Of a DNA stretch of 64,000 nt, positions 59,775-64,000 are shown piece by piece. The DNA is from an uncultured Candidatus Saccharibacteria bacterium (GTDB taxonomy: Bacteria; Patescibacteriota; Saccharimonadia; Saccharimonadales; Saccharimonadaceae). The stretch covers positions 48,442-112,441 of the forward strand of contig CALHWD010000021.1 of assembly GCA_938036825.1 (NCBI GenBank), given 5' to 3'. The notes beneath the pieces are model-generated. The model searched no databases. It was not told where the DNA came from and worked only from the letters and a program-made list of their open reading frames with translations. How positions within the stretch are numbered: the first letter of the stretch is position 1; the number at the start of each line of letters is the position of its first letter. Made by a program: the position numbers and the translations under genes.

Positions 59775-59922
59775 GCGGTATCATACATCTATGTATAAAC
59801 AAGACATTTGCACACTCGCGGTTCCCTTTCAAATTATGATACACCGTACATCATAGGGCTCCAGCGGCACATAACAAGTGCTCTCAAGGCATGTTCAGTT
59901 TTTTATCTTTTCTCGTATGTAG

Positions 59923-59928
59923 TAAAAT
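59923..59928 (+). promoter_or_regulatory. Predicted -10 box (TAAAAT) of tyrS
   Basis: TAAAAT, 7 nt before the ATG at 59936; no SD. Confidence 0.45.
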
Positions 59929-59935
59929 ACTATAC

Positions 59936-61171
59936 ATGAATATTCAAGCGCACCACGTTATTACCGACGAACACTTGATCGATGAAGCGCTATCTCGCTC
60001 AGTTGCCGAAATTCTTCCGAGCAAAGATAGTTTCAGAAGGGAGCTACAAAGTGGCCGCCGCCTCACATTTTATCTTGGTATTGACCCAACTGCGAACTAT
60101 GTTCATCTTGGGCACTCAACAAATTATCTAATACTCGAACGGTTCCACGCTCTTGGCCACCGGATTATTGTGCTAATTGGCGACTTCACCGCGATGATCG
60201 GTGATCCGAGCGATAAAACCTCGATGCGTGTGCAGCTAACACGCGAACAAGTGCTGGAGAACCTGCAGACATTTAAGGCACAAATTGGCAAGATTCTAGA
60301 CTTTAACGATATCGACAACCCGATAGAATTCCAGTTTAATTCGGAGTGGCTCTCCAAGCTAACATTTGAAGATTCTGTGGAGCTTGCCTCCAACTTTACC
60401 GTGCAGCAGATGCTAGAGCGCGATGCGTTCAAAAAGCGAGTCGCTGCCGAGAAGCCACTCTTCGTCCATGAGTTCTTCTATCCGCTGATGCAGGGCTACG
60501 ATTCTGTGGCAATGGATGTTGATGTAGAGATTGGTGGCACCGACCAAACATTCAATATGCTGGCTGGCCGTACATTACTCAAGCGCTACAAGCAAAAAGA
60601 AAAGTTTGTCATGACAACCACACTGCTCGAAAACCCAGAAACCGGCGAAAAATTAATGAGCAAAAGCCTTGGCACCGGTGTGGGTATCGATCTGAATGCC
60701 AAAGATATGTTCTTTAAAATCATGCAGCTGGCGGATGCGGGTATTTACCAGTGTTTTGTGGATTGTACGCGCCTGTCTATGAGTGAGATTGCTGTAATTA
60801 AAAGTCGGCTCAACGACGGAGAAAACCCACGCGATATCAAAAAGGATCTTGCTCGAGAGATAGTGTCAATGTACCACGGAGCGAGCGCCGCCGTTGATGC
60901 TGAGCAGCAATGGGTCTCTGAGGTGAGTCAGAAGAATCTTGCCAAGGATATTGACATCGTTCAGGTGGATGCCCATGAGTCAATTATCGATATCATTGTT
61001 CGACTGGGCATCACAAAAAGTCGCGGCGAGGCCAGACGGCTCATTAAGCAAAATGCCGTGAAGATCAATGACTCCAAAATTTCCAGTGAAGATACACCAC
61101 TTGCTAACGATGACATTTTGCGTGTTGGTAAGAAACATACCTTCAAGGTAGCTCTACACTCGAATCAATAA
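59936..61171 (+). CDS. tyrS: Tyrosyl-tRNA synthetase
   Basis: 411 aa. Class I motifs: FYLGIDPTANYVHLGHSTNY (HLGH as HIGH) and ENPETGEKLMSKSLGTG (LMSKS as KMSKS). IGGTDQTFNMLAGR contacts the tyrosine-AMP. The C-terminal S4 domain (IIDIIVRLGITKSRGEARRL, IKQNAVKINDSKISSE) binds tRNA. I start at ATG 59936 because the upstream frame (MFSFLSFLVCSK...) crosses the promoter. Confidence 0.94.
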   Translation: MNIQAHHVITDEHLIDEALSRSVAEILPSKDSFRRELQSGRRLTFYLGIDPTANYVHLGHSTNYLILERFHALGHRIIVLIGDFTAMIGDPSDKTSMRVQLTREQVLENLQTFKAQIGKILDFNDIDNPIEFQFNSEWLSKLTFEDSVELASNFTVQQMLERDAFKKRVAAEKPLFVHEFFYPLMQGYDSVAMDVDVEIGGTDQTFNMLAGRTLLKRYKQKEKFVMTTTLLENPETGEKLMSKSLGTGVGIDLNAKDMFFKIMQLADAGIYQCFVDCTRLSMSEIAVIKSRLNDGENPRDIKKDLAREIVSMYHGASAAVDAEQQWVSEVSQKNLAKDIDIVQVDAHESIIDIIVRLGITKSRGEARRLIKQNAVKINDSKISSEDTPLANDDILRVGKKHTFKVALHSNQ

Positions 61172-61249
61172 CATGATACGGAAAACCGACACTACAACTC
61201 CCAATGTGCCTCTAGTTATAATACAGTTGCACTATATACTCCTAGGCGT

Positions 61250-61581
61250 ATGAGTGAATTATGCATCATATCCTCCTCACCAAATGTGTTCGACTCCGCT
61301 CTGCTGTTTTCAGGGAAAGCTGATCCTTCAATTGTGACGTTCCTACCAGACGTAGGAACTATCACGCAGATATAAGTTACGCATTTATAACAGAGGAGGA
61401 CCCTATATATCAAGTAGGTGCTATGAATCCAGCGATATAAACCTTTTTTAGTTTGGATGAGCTAGAAGCTCTCTCATCAGAGAATATACATAACAATGCA
61501 AAAGGTATTGCTATGTATATTTTAGCTACAGCGATTACTGAATGGGGGGTAGTAGTAAATGTGTCATCTTATAAGCTTTAG
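61250..61581 (+). pseudogene. Decayed short gene, unknown
   Basis: MSELCIISSSPNVFDSALLF starts 9 nt after TATACT and runs 41 codons. One base later the other frame continues ISYAFITEEDPIYQVGAMNP, a stop, then FFSLDELEALSSENIHNNAK GIAMY. These pieces read as one broken protein with one frameshift and one stop. It is A+T-richer than its neighbours. No family recognised. Confidence 0.4.
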
Positions 61582-61922
61582 ATGTATCCCCACCCTCTTG
61601 GTGTAGAGTCTTGGTTGAGATACATTACTCAAACACCAGCACAGTGACACTGTTACTATTCATCAAGGATCTTTTAATCAAAACTATCTTTTTGATCCGA
61701 CTTTACTTCGAAATTCCCGCAACAGTATCCTGGTATCCTTTTCCGTTTATCTAGTTTTTCTTTCTATTTGTTGCACATAAAAAGACGTTAGATTGTTACT
61801 TCTACCGCCCTACGTAAAGCTTATATAACTGTCTCATCTGTTATTGACATACTAAACTTTCAAATTCTTATTGTGTAACATTCCACCAAACATCGTATGA
61901 TACATATCCTTTGATGATTCTT

Positions 61923-62150
61923 CTATCTTGGTAATACTTGATATTTTATTTCCGGCATCTTTTGATGATGCTCCACAAAGTATCTGTTTAATATGGTTGA
62001 TAATTCATCAAATTGGGCTACAGCCTGTAGTCCTTTTAATTTAATGCATCCTTCAAATTTATAACTTCCACAAGAATTGCTATCACCCTGTAATTCATCA
62101 TCTCGGCTCAGTCTTTCATACAAAGTGGTTATTTTATCATAACTTCTCAC
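61923..62150 (-). pseudogene. Serine-recombinase N-terminal remnant
   Basis: MRSYDKITTLYERLSRDDEL plus QGDSNS matches the start of large serine recombinases of Firmicutes-type mobile elements (ALYCRLSRDDELQGDSNS in many). After that the frame (CGSYKFEGCIKLKGLQ...) no longer resembles a recombinase. The active-site Ser region (CRLS / ERLS) is present but nothing else, so it is a relic or a chimera. The stretch 61582-61922 has no gene. Confidence 0.5.
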
Positions 62151-62213
62151 GATTACATCCTTTCGCTCAAATAGTGATTAAGTATTCTTCTTAATTCTAT
62201 TACTCCTTATAGA

Positions 62214-62241
62214 GCGCTAAATCTCGTGCTAGTTTTAGCGC
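62214..62241. repeat. Inverted repeat, 8-bp arms
   Basis: GCGCTAAA / TTTAGCGC with a 12-nt spacer; directly precedes the second inverted repeat. Confidence 0.65.
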
Positions 62242-62246
62242 ATTCC

Positions 62247-62278
62247 TTAGTCAAGAATTCTGCAATATTCTTGACTAA
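62247..62278. repeat. Inverted repeat, 12-bp perfect arms
   Basis: TTAGTCAAGAAT / ATTCTTGACTAA with an 8-nt spacer. A further half copy (TTCTTGACTA) occurs at 62339-62348. It lies about 100 bp from the recombinase remnant and could be an attachment or crossover site, an operator or a terminator. Confidence 0.7.
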
Positions 62279-62829
62279 ACCAAATGTAAGGATAGGAAAC
62301 TTACCTAAGAGAGGCCGTTAGTCATGTTTCACGCAAATTTCTTGACTACCGATTCAAGCACCAGGAGATCAAAAAAGGCTATAAGAAGGTCGCGTTGTTT
62401 CTATGATCTGCTCCATTTCAACTCTTACCACAAGATGCGCATTGGCAGTGTTAAAGAGATGGTCAAATGGGTCATCGGTGGCTGTGTTCTCTCCCAGAAA
62501 AGAGCTGTAGGTCATAGAGCCACGCGCGGTGTTGACACTCTTTAAGCAGTGATGGGTGGGTCGGAGAAGCTTTTCGGCGCATCGCTTGGTGTGTTCTTTG
62601 TGTAGATATGGAGATATTCTGTCGCTGCGTACTCGCGATCGCTCGATAACACAGACAAATGCCATGGCGCATTCGTCCCTGCGCCGATTACCTCCCATAG
62701 GGCATCAAGACCACTAGACGATACCAGAGCAGTTACTAGGCACGACAGCAGCAGTGAGATAAGACGACGAGCAGTAACAAATAACACGACTCTGCCTGTT
62801 TCTGCCCTCCTGACCATCAGTCAGGCCTA
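62279..62829. other. Gene-free or decayed stretch
   Basis: Frames on both strands are open for up to 109 codons but none shows recognisable motifs, an SD or a -10 box. An inverted pair CTGAC / GTCAG lies near 62810-62824, just before the next gene. Confidence 0.35.
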
Positions 62830-62844
62830 GTGTGGGCTAGATCA

Positions 62845-63597
62845 ATGATCTACTGCCTCTTTGTAGCGCTAATCGGACAACTGAACTATGTACCCGACGA
62901 ACTCAGCGACAACATTGATAATTTCCATCCAGGCGATGCCATCATCGCTTGCATACAAAACAGCAGTCTATGGGGCAACATATATGACGAATCAAGGGCG
63001 CTCGACGTCATAGATTGGCTCCTTGGTCACGGATTCGGCCACGCACAATCACTTGAACACATCTTAAAGTCTGCTGGCCACGTTCTCCGCGTATCGCCCG
63101 ACGGTAGCCGTCTAGTGGAGCGGATTGAACCGACGCTTTGGGACGAGCACGAGCAGGTAACTCGGCTAGACGATCAAACTTCGCAGTGTATGCAAGAGGC
63201 ATGGATACTCGCCTTCGGCTGTAATCCGAATTTGAGCGATGCCTGGGGGAGGGCTATCAAGGCCATCGAAACACTTCTCAAGCCGATCGTCTCACCAAGG
63301 GACGTTAGAGCAACCCTCGGCAAAATGATCAGCGCACTCCGTCAATCTCCAGACAAGTGGGAGTGCAAACTGCCGGATCGAGAGTATAAAGCCAATGGTG
63401 AGATAAACGTCAAGCCCGGCATCGAGGTATTCATTGACGCGCTAGCTACCATCGGTTACCAGCCTGATCGACACGGCGGTGATCAGCCGCAAGATATCGA
63501 CGAAGCCACCGCGCGCAGCGTTCTATTCTTGGCTACGACGGTTGTCGGTTGGCTACGAGACGGGATACTGAGAACGGTTGACAGCATTGAGAGTTGA
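62845..63597 (+). CDS. Unknown protein, possibly Abi-C-like (abortive infection)
   Basis: 250 aa from ATG 62845 (a GTG at 62830 adds five residues). The second half has AWILAFGCNPNLSDAWGRAI with KAIETLLKPIVSPRDVRATL, and ends IDEATARSVLFLATTVVGWL. The A-x-x-A-x-E-x-x-x-K helix and the final helix resemble Abi-C/HEPN-like C-terminal domains of abortive-infection proteins, from memory only. Low similarity and no catalytic motif make it tentative. It lies next to rhuM, another gene common in defence or mobile islands. Confidence 0.5.
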   Translation: MIYCLFVALIGQLNYVPDELSDNIDNFHPGDAIIACIQNSSLWGNIYDESRALDVIDWLLGHGFGHAQSLEHILKSAGHVLRVSPDGSRLVERIEPTLWDEHEQVTRLDDQTSQCMQEAWILAFGCNPNLSDAWGRAIKAIETLLKPIVSPRDVRATLGKMISALRQSPDKWECKLPDREYKANGEINVKPGIEVFIDALATIGYQPDRHGGDQPQDIDEATARSVLFLATTVVGWLRDGILRTVDSIES

Positions 63598-63653
63598 CGG
63601 CAGACCACAATTCCAAATGTGTAATATGTTTGCCAATAGTCATCGATCGGAAG

Positions 63654-63659
63654 TATAAT
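63654..63659 (+). promoter_or_regulatory. Predicted -10 box (TATAAT) of rhuM
   Basis: TATAAT, 7 nt before the ATG at 63667; no SD. Confidence 0.6.
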
Positions 63660-63666
63660 CAACGGT

Positions 63667-64000
63667 ATGACTACTAATCCAGATCCTCCCACCAAACTCA
63701 TCCGCAACTCCACCGCCGAGTTCCTCATTTTCACCGCCCAAGACGGTGGTTCCAGCATCGAGGCACGCTACGAAGATGAGACGATCTGGCTAACGCAGCG
63801 CCGGATAGCCGAGCTGTTCGACGTTGACGTACGCACCATCAGCGAGCACCTCGGGAATATCTTCTCTTCTGGTGAACTGGAGCGTGATTCAGTTATCCGG
63901 AAGTTCCGGATAACTGCAAGTGACGGTAAGCGGTACGCGGTTCAGCACTACAACCTCGACGCCATCATCTCGGTGGGCTACCGCGTCAACTCGGTGCGTG
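63667..64000 (+). CDS. rhuM: RhuM-family protein, 5' part, runs off right edge
   Basis: 111 codons are visible. The start FLIFTAQDGGSSIEARYEDE, then TIWLTQRRIAELFDVDVRTI (helix-turn-helix), FSSGELERDSVIRKF, SDGKRYAVQHYNLDAIISVG and YRVNSVR is the RhuM N-terminal domain, which often continues into a Fic/Doc domain. RhuM is called a virulence protein in Salmonella and occurs in mobile and defence islands. A 27-bp perfect palindrome (63890-63916) lies in the coding region. The C-terminal domain is outside the window. Confidence 0.9.
   Translation, partial: MTTNPDPPTKLIRNSTAEFLIFTAQDGGSSIEARYEDETIWLTQRRIAELFDVDVRTISEHLGNIFSSGELERDSVIRKFRITASDGKRYAVQHYNLDAIISVGYRVNSVR

Noticed and set aside
59704..59844. 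Hydrophobic N-terminal extension of the Nudix protein at 59164
   Set aside because: It consists of the tandem repeat and the promoter; the Nudix protein starts normally at 59703.
61544..61549. A fourth G6 run followed by TAG
   Set aside because: The frame there reads TGG GGG GTA and passes through; it does not interrupt a gene.
62542..62817. 91-codon minus frame with a hydrophobic stretch
   Set aside because: No promoter or SD, and no conserved feature; the region seems decayed.

Overview
The window looks like part of a streamlined genome of the Patescibacteria/CPR group, most likely a Saccharibacterium (TM7). The basis is gene content recalled from family knowledge, not a search. Most genes are close to 50% G+C, tightly packed and often overlapping. 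Many short membrane or exported proteins have no recognisable family. There is a Gram-positive-style type IV secretion operon with PrgI-, TrbL-, VirB4- and CHAP-type proteins, several Nudix enzymes, and an iron-sulfur-less MutY-like glycosylase. No rRNA, CRISPR array or intact transposase was seen.

Layout. 1-6.9 kb: lepA (elongation factor 4) is split. The G domain plus domain II lies at 5836-6936 and the C-terminal part starts at 117 and runs off the left edge. Between them are nine same-strand genes (Nudix hydrolases, YdcF, SDR, S51 peptidase, GrpB, a membrane protein and a frameshifted small gene). 6.9-11.4 kb: murJ, ftsH and tilS run in one direction. 11.8-15.6 kb: a flavoprotein that has lost its redox cysteines, three tRNAs that all carry a CAU anticodon, and an FtsB/DivIC-like gene. 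15.9-31.5 kb: mixed housekeeping and nucleotide-hygiene genes (murC, a HAD gene with an apparent AUC start, MazG, HTH-Nudix, an HD-CYTH fusion, trmB, tsaC, mscS), exported proteins, a zinc protease, a VIT transporter and a MutY-like enzyme. 31.8-48.7 kb: Y-family polymerase, phosphatase, alpha/beta hydrolases, aspS, CBS protein, thiol-disulfide protein, two-component system, and a large GT2-GT39 glycosyltransferase. 48.8-58 kb: a decayed lipase gene, then the type IV secretion operon (pilin, VirB6/TrbL, PrgI/VirB3, VirB4 partner, VirB4, CHAP hydrolase, VirD4/TraD-like ATPase). 58-64 kb: HxlR regulator, Nudix, tyrS, then an A+T-richer scar with recombinase remnants and inverted repeats, ending in an unknown or Abi-like gene and a partial rhuM.

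Expression. At more than twenty genes a TATAAT/TATACT-like -10 box lies only 4-10 nt before the start codon with no Shine-Dalgarno (SD) sequence, so leaderless mRNAs are predicted for the first genes of transcription units. Genes inside operons instead have AGGAG-type SD sequences or ATGA/GTGA stop-start overlaps. Two divergent gene pairs share one overlapping -10 in about 20 bp.

Functional themes are cell-wall building (murC, murJ, FtsB-like), protein quality control (ftsH), tRNA charging and modification (aspS, tyrS, tilS, trmB, tsaC), clean-up of damaged or excess nucleotides, and export to the surface or to a host cell. All functions are assigned from motifs read by eye; no database search was possible.
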